A stretch of 64,000 bases of DNA, from the NCBI GenBank assembly GCA_028715725.1, contig JAQURG010000013.1:1-64000 (forward strand), given 5' to 3'. Positions within the stretch are counted from its first letter, which is position 1; each line of letters opens with the position of its first letter. A model generated the notes under the pieces. That model saw only the letters and a program-made list of their open reading frames with translations, did no database searches and was not told the origin of the DNA. Made by a program: the position numbers and the translations under genes. Source of the stretch: Methylococcales bacterium (GTDB lineage Bacteria > Pseudomonadota > Gammaproteobacteria > Methylococcales > Methylomonadaceae). Positions 34,991 through 41,653 of this stretch are shown here, in pieces.

Positions 34991-35271
34991 GGTTGCTCCT
35001 CTAATGCGTAAACAGTAATAATAATGAGATTAGCATGTTCTCGAAACCTGCATATCACATGAATGAGCTTCCCATCTCTGGCAGGCCCTTCAATGCGATA
35101 TCGTGTCCCTCGTTCGTCGTGAGCCATCTTCTTTTTGATTCTACCTTTAAGAATTGCGTTTTCAACGTCTTTTCTTTCAAGGTTATCATCTAACATTTCC
35201 TCTTCGGCATGTGACGACATGAAGTAGTCCCGATCAAGTATTCGTTGTCGTATTGTCTGGATGTTAGACAT
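34987..35271 (-). CDS. DUF4258 domain protein, probable toxin
   Basis: A 94-aa basic protein whose sequence fits DUF4258: FMSSHAEEEMLDD (conserved SxHAxxRM-like start), VENAILKGRIKKKM, RYRIEGPARDGKLIHVICRF and VITVYALEE-like end. Such proteins are found next to YgiT-type zinc-finger antitoxins and are thought to act as RNase-type toxins of the RelE/MqsR fold, although activity has been shown for few. It is the first gene of the cassette, with about 210 bp of leader between the preceding attC and its ATG that probably carries its own promoter, as is usual for toxin-antitoxin cassettes. Confidence 0.8.
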   Translation of the reverse strand: MSNIQTIRQRILDRDYFMSSHAEEEMLDDNLERKDVENAILKGRIKKKMAHDERGTRYRIEGPARDGKLIHVICRFREHANLIIITVYALEEQP

Positions 35272-35485
35272 GACCAGTTATTGTGGATTGATCTAACGTA
35301 AGGCTTGAAAATACATAAAAACGCCAAATAACCGTACCCCGTATAACCCAAATTCAATATAGTCCTAAGCGTAGCACAGAAAAAACTGTGTAACAATCAA
35401 CTTCATCCGCTTCGTTATGACGGTTTGCCTGTCGGCGAAACCATCTTACGGGTTCAATTCACTCGATGATGTCGGTCATGCTGAT

Positions 35486-35550
35486 GTCTAATGCAAAGCT
35501 AAGCGGGCTGCGCGCTTTTTCCGCAGCTCCGCTTGAGCGTTGAGTTAGGC
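35486..35550 (-). repeat. attC: attC-like recombination site (proximal)
   Basis: Read on the minus strand: GCCTAACTCAACGCTCAAGC at the 5' end, then a short spacer with A-tract, then CGCGCAGCCCGCTTAGC and TTTGCATTAGAC. The arms pair well (GCTCAAGCGGAGCTGCGG with its imperfect complement), giving the typical attC hairpin with bulges. Length is 65 bp. The final box is ATTAGAC rather than GTTAGAC, a deviation at the base next to the strand-exchange point. It ends 36 bp beyond the DUF5334 stop codon and forms the start boundary of the toxin-antitoxin cassette. Confidence 0.82.
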
Positions 35551-35597
35551 ATTTAAGTTTACTCTGACCCCAGTTATTGACCCCAGTTATTTGTGTT

Positions 35598-35867
35598 TTA
35601 CTCCTTGTCCATATCAAGTGTTCGGTATTCCCCAGAGTCATGGTCATAAATTTCTACGTCTGTACTTGATCCGTGGCCTTGTATTGACTGTACTTCAACA
35701 TCTTTGTACTGGCCCGTGTTGTAGTCGTAAATTTCAATATCTCTTCCTGGGCGCACAAGATTTCCTTTCTCGATTTCGACGTAAGAACCCTTCTCATAGT
35801 CATACCCATCCCATGCAAAAACAGGGGATGTAACCAACAATGTTGCAACTAAAATAAAAGGTCGCAT
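35598..35867 (-). CDS. DUF5334 family secreted protein
   Basis: An 89-aa protein with a clear signal peptide (MRPFILVATLLVTSPVFA, cleavage likely before WDGYDYEKG). The mature part fits DUF5334: GSYVEIEKGNLVRPGRDIEIYD, with an internal duplication, EIYDYNTGQYKDVEV and EIYDHDSGEYRTLDM. It is acidic and probably periplasmic. The function is unknown. It is the last gene of the first cassette, 47 bp from the attC site, and lies 55 nt downstream of the companion small gene. Confidence 0.78.
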   Translation of the reverse strand: MRPFILVATLLVTSPVFAWDGYDYEKGSYVEIEKGNLVRPGRDIEIYDYNTGQYKDVEVQSIQGHGSSTDVEIYDHDSGEYRTLDMDKE

Positions 35868-35922
35868 GATGAATCTCCTGATTTTTTGATGTTGTCAAAC
35901 GATAGATAAATGAAAGGCGGAA

Positions 35923-36177
35923 TTACCGCCGCTGCCCATAACCGCCGTTTCCGTAAAATCCATTATTGGTGTTATATGGATTGCTATAAGAAGGAGATGT
36001 TATTGACTCGTTTTGGCGGTAGCCTTTTTCGCCAGTGTAGGGATTGGTATTGCCTTGATGTGAGTAATTGTCGTAAGCTGACGAGTTTGGGCTGCTCTTA
36101 AGTATAGCCCCGAACATAAGTGCCATCGCTACGCACATGAGGATGAACATACTGATCTGCGAAAGATGCGAATGCAA
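35923..36177 (-). CDS. small protein with one N-terminal membrane segment and an Asn/Tyr/Gly-rich tail
   Basis: An 84-aa protein. Residues 8-27 (ISMFILMCVAMALMFGAIL) form a membrane anchor or uncleaved signal. The tail is low-complexity, rich in Asn, Tyr, Ser and Gly, with a repeated NPY motif (NTNPYTGEKGYRQN, YSNPYNTNNG) and ends GGYGQRR. I do not recognise a family by function. It is the first gene of the first cassette, 57 bp after the GTTAGGC boundary, and is followed by the DUF5334 gene, so the two may act together in the envelope. Confidence 0.6.
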   Translation of the reverse strand: MHSHLSQISMFILMCVAMALMFGAILKSSPNSSAYDNYSHQGNTNPYTGEKGYRQNESITSPSYSNPYNTNNGFYGNGGYGQRR

Positions 36178-36233
36178 GCTTGAGAGCGATTGGGTATTTT
36201 TTTATGATTAATTTCCTGTGGTTGATTTTAACT

Positions 36234-36341
36234 GCCTAACAAGTAATTATAAAGTTTCCGTATATATACCATAATTTGTCCTCACGACAATAAATTTTTG
36301 ATATAAATCCCATTTACTAACTGTATATCTTCCTAAGTGGT
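36234..36341 (-). promoter_or_regulatory. attI: attI-like site and cassette/integrase promoter region
   Basis: About 100 bp of AT-rich DNA between the integrase fragment and the first cassette. On the minus strand it ends in GTTAGGC (36240-36234), the same core box that closes attI sites. Unlike the two attC sites it has no paired R'' box or hairpin arms, which is what distinguishes attI from attC. Promoters for the cassettes (Pc-like) and for intI would be expected here; I cannot assign boxes with confidence. Confidence 0.5.
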
Positions 36342-36728
36342 TTGATAGACAGTTCCGGAGATCATGACTTCCTGGCTATTTCACCCAATTTGACCCAATT
36401 ATTTGAAGCGCTGTTAGCAAAACAGGGTATTCCGATCAACCAGCGTTCTTATTATCACAAGTGGTTACGTTACTATCTTGATTTTTGTGATAAATACCAT
36501 CTGGAGCCCTCCGAAAGGCATAACTTGTCAGCCTTTGACGAAAAGCTCCACGCCAAGAATCAGCCAGAACCCCAACGTCAACAGGCTAAGCAGGCAATCG
36601 CTGTGTATTACGAAGGGATTGTTGGTTATCAAGTCGCCAGTCTGAAAAATCAGGCTGAAGTCATGGCGCAAACAAAGTCCACAGCCCCCACTTCTAATTC
36701 AAACCCAATCGCTGTAGCCAACCCTTAA
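36342..36728 (+). pseudogene. intI: truncated integron integrase, N-terminal domain only
   Basis: A 128-aa frame starting with TTG. Residues 12-85 look like the N-terminal SAM-like core-binding domain of a tyrosine recombinase: LFEALLAKQGIPINQRSYYH, then KWLRYYLDFCDKYHLEP, SAFDEKLHAKNQPEPQRQQA and KQAIAVYYEGI, the pattern of the extra N-terminal domain in long integron integrases. The catalytic domain with R..HxxR..Y is absent: the frame runs into a low-complexity TSNSNPIAVANP end and stops, and 85 bp later the pmbA gene ends. Its orientation, away from the cassettes, is what an intI should have. The family call is from pattern and context and could be wrong in detail. Confidence 0.62.
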
Positions 36729-36812
36729 CAAAAGCAGAAGTTCGCATACTCTCTCTAAAATACCAACACCACAAAACAAGCTTGCGGAATGTCGCCCTTT
36801 CAATACTTTGAC

Positions 36813-38144
36813 TTATTCACCGGCAATCGACATTCGCTCAATCAGTATGGAACCGGTGCGGACGTTCCCCCGGAAATCAACATCATTGCCTACGGTAATG
36901 ATGTTCTTGAACATATCTTTTAAATTACCGGCTATCGTAATTTCTTCAACCGGATATTGAATTTCACCATCTTCCACCCAGAACCCTGCAGCGCCACGCG
37001 AATAATCGCCAGTTACCATGTTGACACCCTGCCCCATCAGTTCGGTAACCAGCAGTCCGGTATCGAGTTGTTTTAACAGGCCCTGGTAATCAAGCTCGCC
37101 TGGCGTCATCGTTAAGTTACGCACGCCGCCCGCGTTGCCTGTACTTTGCAAGCCCAGTTTACGCGCGGAATAAGTGCTTAACACATAACTGCGCAAAATG
37201 CCGTCACTGACGATATCGCGAGTTTGGGTAGCCACGCCTTCACCATCGTATGCCGCGCTACCCAATGCGCCTTTTAAATGAGGTTGTTCGTAGATATGAA
37301 TAAATTCGGGGAAAATCCGGCTATCCAGAGCATCCAGTAAAAACGATGACTTGCGGTATAAGTTACCGCCGCTGATTGCGCCGATAAATGAAGACAATAA
37401 GCCTGATGCTACTTCCGCACTATACAACACGGGGCATTGCCTCGTGCTCAGGCTGCGTCCTTCCAGACGCCGAAGTGCGCGTTCAGCAGCTTTTTTGCCA
37501 ATTTCGATGGCAGGTTCCAGATTCAGGGCATTTCTTGACGCGCTGTACCAGTAATCGCGTTGCATACTATCGCCGCGCTGCGCCAGCACAGAGCAACTTA
37601 GGGAATGGCGGGTCGAAGCATAGCCGTGAAGAAAGCCAAGACTGTTGCCCATCACATGTATGCCCTGATGGGTATTGACTGATGCGCCTTCGGAATTACT
37701 GATTTCAGCATGATAAGTGCGTGCGGCGTCTTCGCATTCAATGGCCAGAGCAATCGCTTCATCAGCGCTGATGTTCCACGGATGATTGAGATCAAGATCG
37801 GGGAATTCGGTTGCGAGCAGCTCTTTTTCGGGCAGCCCGGCATATTCATCTTCACTGGTATAGCGGGCAATGCTACAGGCGGCGCTAACCGTTTCCTTAA
37901 TGGAATCGGGAGACAAATCGGTAGTACTGGCTGAGCCTTTGCGCAGCCCGAAATAGACCGTTACGCCAAGACCTTGGTCGCAATGGTGTTCTATTGTTTC
38001 AACATCGCCCAGGCGCGCGGATACAGACAGGCCGTTTTCCTGACTTAAACCTGCTTCGGCCGCACTCGCACCCTGTTCCTTTGCCTCGTCCAACAAGTTT
38101 TGAACGATATTTTCCAAACGGTTAATTTCTTGCTGATTTTGCAC
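36813..38144 (-). CDS. pmbA: metalloprotease PmbA (TldE)
   Basis: Partner of TldD in a heterodimeric metalloprotease that matures ribosomally made peptides and degrades unfolded small peptides; TldE itself lacks the metal-binding HExxH. The 443-aa protein shows the family start and QGLGVTVYFGLRKGSASTTDLS, PVLYSAEVASGLLSSFIGAISGG, GEGVATQTRDIVSDGILRSY and GAAGFWVEDGEIQYPVEEITIAGNL-type C-terminal sequence, all normal. It is separated from tldD by three tiny genes. Upstream tldD is on the same strand, so both are probably in one transcript. Confidence 0.95.
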   Translation of the reverse strand: MQNQQEINRLENIVQNLLDEAKEQGASAAEAGLSQENGLSVSARLGDVETIEHHCDQGLGVTVYFGLRKGSASTTDLSPDSIKETVSAACSIARYTSEDEYAGLPEKELLATEFPDLDLNHPWNISADEAIALAIECEDAARTYHAEISNSEGASVNTHQGIHVMGNSLGFLHGYASTRHSLSCSVLAQRGDSMQRDYWYSASRNALNLEPAIEIGKKAAERALRRLEGRSLSTRQCPVLYSAEVASGLLSSFIGAISGGNLYRKSSFLLDALDSRIFPEFIHIYEQPHLKGALGSAAYDGEGVATQTRDIVSDGILRSYVLSTYSARKLGLQSTGNAGGVRNLTMTPGELDYQGLLKQLDTGLLVTELMGQGVNMVTGDYSRGAAGFWVEDGEIQYPVEEITIAGNLKDMFKNIITVGNDVDFRGNVRTGSILIERMSIAGE

Positions 38145-38153
38145 TGTTTTCTC

Positions 38154-38372
38154 TTAATCTGCTTTTTGGGCTATTTGACGATTTATTTGCTGAAATGAAA
38201 CTTCACTAATATTTGCTTGCGACAATGCATGTTCAATCGTCATTCCAATCAAATTACCCTCTTCATCCAAGTCCAGATAAATGTTTTCATTAATTTCTTT
38301 AGTCTCAAAAACCGGATGGTCTGAAAATTCCAGCAATGCTGTATCGGTATCTTCAAAATATTTAATTTTCAT
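38154..38372 (-). CDS. DUF2283 family small protein
   Basis: A 72-aa protein starting MKIKYFEDTDTALLEFSD, followed by ETKEINENIYLDLDEEGNLIGMTIEHA: the DUF2283 pattern, a small beta-rich fold of unknown function widely present in bacteria and often near toxin-antitoxin or mobile loci. It ends 9 nt before the pmbA start, so it may be co-transcribed with it. No partner toxin is visible. Confidence 0.8.
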   Translation of the reverse strand: MKIKYFEDTDTALLEFSDHPVFETKEINENIYLDLDEEGNLIGMTIEHALSQANISEVSFQQINRQIAQKAD

Positions 38373-38400
38373 GGTTCTATCTGCAGAAAGAGATGACTCG

Positions 38401-38508
38401 TTATTTTGATTCGTGATTCTTAAAATCTTGATAGGAATCCCAAGCTAAGTAACTGATCAACGCCACAAAAACCACTGAGATTAAAAACATAATAATTGTA
38501 TTAAACAT
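38401..38508 (-). CDS. 35-aa single-span membrane protein
   Basis: A gene too short for usual calling: MFNTIIMFLISVVFVALISY forms one hydrophobic helix, then LAWDSYQDFKNHESK as a polar tail. Its ATG overlaps the last eight bases of the upstream 75-aa gene, an arrangement that suggests translational coupling. Both products are predicted to be small membrane proteins. I do not recognise a family. Confidence 0.5.
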   Translation of the reverse strand: MFNTIIMFLISVVFVALISYLAWDSYQDFKNHESK

Positions 38509-38728
38509 CGATTAACTCCTGAATCAGTCTTTTGATAATTCGGTACTGGTAAATAATAAAAATACTGATAGCAACTATTGCCAGCAATGCCATAAATAAC
38601 AACCAGCTTTTAACAACCAAATAATTTGCTGCCGCCCATCCGACCAAGGTAACCATAAGGGCTACCGCTGCAAAAAGTATCTTTTCATGGAGAGAAAGAT
38701 CAGCTTTTAGGCTGTCCAATTTCGACAT
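38501..38728 (-). CDS. 75-aa small membrane protein
   Basis: Starts MSKLDSLKADLSLHEKILFA, with two hydrophobic helices (about 17-36, FAAVALMVTLVGWAAANYL, and 40-60, SWLLFMALLAIVAISIFIIY) and a short basic tail ending RLIQELIDV. It starts 9 nt after the tldD stop and overlaps the next small gene by 8 nt. Function unknown; not YjgA, which often lies between tldD and pmbA in other gammaproteobacteria. Confidence 0.65.
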   Translation of the reverse strand: MSKLDSLKADLSLHEKILFAAVALMVTLVGWAAANYLVVKSWLLFMALLAIVAISIFIIYQYRIIKRLIQELIDV

Positions 38729-38737
38729 ACATACTAC

Positions 38738-40180
38738 CTAAACACTCGTCCCGCCAACCGTCAAGCCCTCAATCTTTAATGTAGGTTGACCGACACCCAC
38801 CGGCACACTTTGCCCATCCTTGCCGCAAGTACCTACGCCGCTGTCCAGTTCAAGATCGGTGCCGACCATCGAGACTTTGGTCAATACGTCGGGGCCGTTT
38901 CCGATTAAAGTTGCGCCTTTCACGGCACGGGTTATCCGGCCGTTTTCGATTAAGTAGGCTTCACTGGCAGAAAAGACAAATTTCCCGGAGGTAATATCGA
39001 CCTGTCCACCGGCAAAATTTTTGGCATACAGACCTTTTTTTACCGATTTTATAATTTCTTCCGGATTATGAGGCCCGGGTAACATATAAGTGTTAGTCAT
39101 TCGCGGCATCGGCAAATTTGCGTAGGATTCACGCCGGCCATTGCCGGTGGGTTTGACCCCCATTAATCGCGCATTAAGTTTGTCCTGCATGTAGCCTTTA
39201 AGAATACCGTTTTCTATCAGCACGGTTTTTTCTGTGGGTGTGCCTTCATCGTCAATACTCAATGAACCGCGCCGTCCCGGTAATGTGCCATCATCGACCA
39301 CCGTACACAAATCGGAAGCAACTCGCTCACCGACGCGTCCGCTGAATGCGGAGGTGCCTTTGCGGTTAAAGTCGCCTTCCAGGCCGTGCCCGATGGCCTC
39401 ATGCAACAAAATGCCCGGCCAGCCTGGGCCCAGCACGACTGTCATATTACCGGCCGGCGCTTCTTCGGCTTCCAGGTTAACCAGCGCCTGTCTGACGGCT
39501 TCTTTGCCGTATTCCAGAGCCTGATCCTGATCGATAAAAAAATTATAATCGGTACGCGCTCCGCCGCCCATGCTGCCCTGTTCGCGGCGGCCGTTTTCTT
39601 TAACAATGACCGTTACATTCATGCGCACCAAAGGCCTTACGTCAGCCGCCAGCGAGCCGTCCTGATTGGCTACCAGAATACTTTCATGCATGCCGATCAG
39701 ACTGACAATCACTTCTTCTATGCGGCTGTCCAGCTTGCGGGTTCCACTCTCAACCTTGCGCAACAAATCAATTTTCTGCTGATCAGCTAACGATTTTAGC
39801 GGATTAATGGCAGGATAATACAATGGCCAGTTTGGCGCTTTAACCAGCCCAACGCGAGCCTCTTGTCCTTGCCGGACAATGGCTTTGACATTATTAGCCG
39901 CTTCCAGTAATACCGGAAGTTCAATCCGGTCGCTGTACGCAAAGCCCGTTTTTTCACCTGATACAGCTCGCACACCAGCGCCTTGCTCGATATTATGACT
40001 GCCTTCTTTAATGATGCCGCCTTCCATTACCCAGGATTCGGCATGACTGGACTGAAAATAGATATCCGCCGCATCAACTGACGAGCTCAGCAGACGGTTC
40101 ATGATTTTTTCAATATCGCCATCCTGTATACCGGCCGGCATCAGGACAGTCTGTTTTGCAAGGTTTAATAATTCCATCAC
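38738..40180 (-). CDS. tldD: metalloprotease TldD
   Basis: The catalytic half of the TldD/TldE protease. The 480-aa protein has the zinc-binding motif [13 protein letters not shown] (about 259-271, HExxxH) and family sequences [57 protein letters not shown] and the C-terminal [17 protein letters not shown]. Start at the first or second Met. Position after a nitrilase and yhdP-rng-maf matches many gammaproteobacteria. Three small genes follow before pmbA. Confidence 0.97.
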   Translation of the reverse strand: MMELLNLAKQTVLMPAGIQDGDIEKIMNRLLSSSVDAADIYFQSSHAESWVMEGGIIKEGSHNIEQGAGVRAVSGEKTGFAYSDRIELPVLLEAANNVKAIVRQGQEARVGLVKAPNWPLYYPAINPLKSLADQQKIDLLRKVESGTRKLDSRIEEVIVSLIGMHESILVANQDGSLAADVRPLVRMNVTVIVKENGRREQGSMGGGARTDYNFFIDQDQALEYGKEAVRQALVNLEAEEAPAGNMTVVLGPGWPGILLHEAIGHGLEGDFNRKGTSAFSGRVGERVASDLCTVVDDGTLPGRRGSLSIDDEGTPTEKTVLIENGILKGYMQDKLNARLMGVKPTGNGRRESYANLPMPRMTNTYMLPGPHNPEEIIKSVKKGLYAKNFAGGQVDITSGKFVFSASEAYLIENGRITRAVKGATLIGNGPDVLTKVSMVGTDLELDSGVGTCGKDGQSVPVGVGQPTLKIEGLTVGGTSV

Positions 40181-40240
40181 AATAACTGGTTATGGGTACA
40201 GAAGGGATATATTCGATCTGTACGGTTCATTAGGATACGA

Positions 40241-40831
40241 TCATTCTTCTTTTAAATCATCGCGTATGGTTTCATACAAGGACTGCAATAACTTTTCTGC
40301 ACCGTCGGCAGGCTGGTCAGGATTATTATCATTAACCAAGCCGCGATTACGGCTGCTGCCTTGTTCAGCGGCACTACCCAGAGTTGCGGTAATTTTTGTC
40401 TCTGAGCCGTCTTTCTCTACCAATAGCAGGTAGATTGCCTCGTTATACTTGTTGCTAAAAAATGAATTATCAGGGCGGTAGACGACATAATAAAGCCCTT
40501 TATCATGCTCACGGTCAGTTATTTTGATATCGCTTTGCTTTAATGCAAGACCCAACGTATTCCATGCATTATCAAATGGCCGTTTGATTCTAAGTTGGGA
40601 TGGCGTGGTAACAGTCATATACACGTCTGATCCCAAACCCGGCTCATTCCGCCTTTTTGGAATTGCACTGTTATCAATCTCAAGAGGCTGCCCTTTTTGA
40701 TTATAGACACCAATAGCGGGAGGTCGTTCCAGCATAGTGGTATCCCGATAACGGCTGTCTTCAGAGGTTCCGCATGAAGCTAGCCCTAAGGACAGTAACA
40801 AAATTTTAACGATGACTTGCATGTTATGCAC
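40241..40831 (-). CDS. BamC-like (NlpB/DapX family) lipoprotein, short form
   Basis: A 196-aa lipoprotein: signal peptide with lipobox LASC (Cys about 20), then a disordered stretch (SEDSRYRDTTMLERPPAIG) like the region by which BamC binds BamD, and one folded domain (PFDNAWNTLGLALKQSDIKI, then DREHDKGLYYVVYRP) resembling a single helix-grip domain of BamC. E. coli BamC is about 344 aa with two such domains, so this is a one-domain form. The start overlaps the stop of the nitrilase gene by 8 nt if Met1 is used, or lies just after it if Met4 is used. It also resembles other NlpB-like lipoproteins; the link to the BAM complex is inferred. Confidence 0.65.
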   Translation of the reverse strand: MHNMQVIVKILLLSLGLASCGTSEDSRYRDTTMLERPPAIGVYNQKGQPLEIDNSAIPKRRNEPGLGSDVYMTVTTPSQLRIKRPFDNAWNTLGLALKQSDIKITDREHDKGLYYVVYRPDNSFFSNKYNEAIYLLLVEKDGSETKITATLGSAAEQGSSRNRGLVNDNNPDQPADGAEKLLQSLYETIRDDLKEE

Positions 40832-41642
40832 AAAAAAAACGCCGATGATCTAAAACCGGAAATGCCTCCCGTACTTTTTCCAGCCGGTCACGATCTATTT
40901 CAGCCAGAACATAACCGCCGCCTGTTTTATAACAATCCAGTACGACGCCCCAGGGATCAACAATCATACTATGGCCAAAGGTTTTGCGGCCATTAAGATG
41001 GAAACCGCCCTGGTTCGGCGCTATCACATAACACAGGTTTTCTACGGCGCGCGCGCGCAGTAATAATTCCCAATGTGCGGCGCCTGTTTCTGATGTGAAG
41101 GCCGAAGGAATAATCAGTATTTCCACACCCTTCTTGCTCATTTCGCGAAAAAATTCGGGAAATCGCAGATCATAGCAGACAGCGATGCCCAGTTTGCCAA
41201 AAGGCGTATCAATAATCTGCGATTTAGTGCCCGGTTCAATGGAGTCTGATTCACGATAAACTTCATTGGTGCCCGGAACATTAACATCAAACAGATGTAT
41301 TTTGTCGTAGCGTCCGACCCGGTCGCCATTATCGTCATAAACCAGACAAGCGGCTCGCGCTTTATTGCTGTCATCGGCGGCCATAGGGATAGTGCCGCCG
41401 ACTATCCAAACGGCATACTTTTTCGCGACTGTAGCTAAAAAATGTTGTATAGGTCCTGAGCCATCGGTTTCTTTCGCTTTTAGCTTATCTGATTCATGAT
41501 CGCCCATTAAAGCAAAGTTTTCCGGTAAAGCTACCAGTTTTGCTCCGGCTTTGGCAGCTTCTGCGATAAGCTTTTCCGCTTCCAGCAAGTTGGAACTGAT
41601 AATCGGGCTTGATGCCATTTGTATAGCTGCGCATTTACTCAT
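40824..41642 (-). CDS. carbon-nitrogen hydrolase (nitrilase superfamily, Nit1/Nit2-like)
   Basis: A 272-aa amidase of the nitrilase superfamily. The Glu-Lys-Cys triad is present: E41 in LPENFALMG, K114 in YDKIHLFDV and C156 in AVCYDLRFPEFFREM. The Nit1/Nit2 branch often deaminates off-pathway products such as deaminated glutathione, a metabolite repair role; this is the best guess for this position, next to tldD and yhdP as in many gammaproteobacteria. The start ATG at 41642 is 11 nt after the yhdP stop. Confidence 0.92.
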   Translation of the reverse strand: MSKCAAIQMASSPIISSNLLEAEKLIAEAAKAGAKLVALPENFALMGDHESDKLKAKETDGSGPIQHFLATVAKKYAVWIVGGTIPMAADDSNKARAACLVYDDNGDRVGRYDKIHLFDVNVPGTNEVYRESDSIEPGTKSQIIDTPFGKLGIAVCYDLRFPEFFREMSKKGVEILIIPSAFTSETGAAHWELLLRARAVENLCYVIAPNQGGFHLNGRKTFGHSMIVDPWGVVLDCYKTGGGYVLAEIDRDRLEKVREAFPVLDHRRFFCA

Positions 41643-41653
41643 GTTGTCTCACT

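Larger units (their letters stand above)
34524..36728. mobile_element. decayed chromosomal integron (truncated intI, attI-like site, cassettes with two attC sites)
   Basis: The parts fit integron geometry. An N-terminal fragment of a tyrosine recombinase reads rightward from 36342. An AT-rich stretch ending in GTTAGGC (minus strand, 36240-36234) follows on its other side. Then come cassettes whose genes all read leftward, with imperfect-hairpin attC-like sites at 35486-35550 and 34632-34733 that begin GCCTAAC and end TTAGAC on the minus strand. The cassette bounded by the two sites carries a toxin-antitoxin pair; the first cassette carries a DUF5334 gene and a small secreted or membrane protein. 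The catalytic part of the integrase is missing, so the array is probably no longer mobile in cis. It sits between pyrD and pmbA. Confidence 0.75.

Noticed and set aside
34754..35271. HigBA or MqsRA toxin-antitoxin
   Set aside because: The toxin fits DUF4258 and not MqsR or HigB, and the antitoxin lacks the HTH domain of MqsA/HigA.
36234..36341. A third attC site at the right edge of the first cassette
   Set aside because: Only one core box (GTTAGGC) is present, with no partner box or complementary arms; an attI site fits better.
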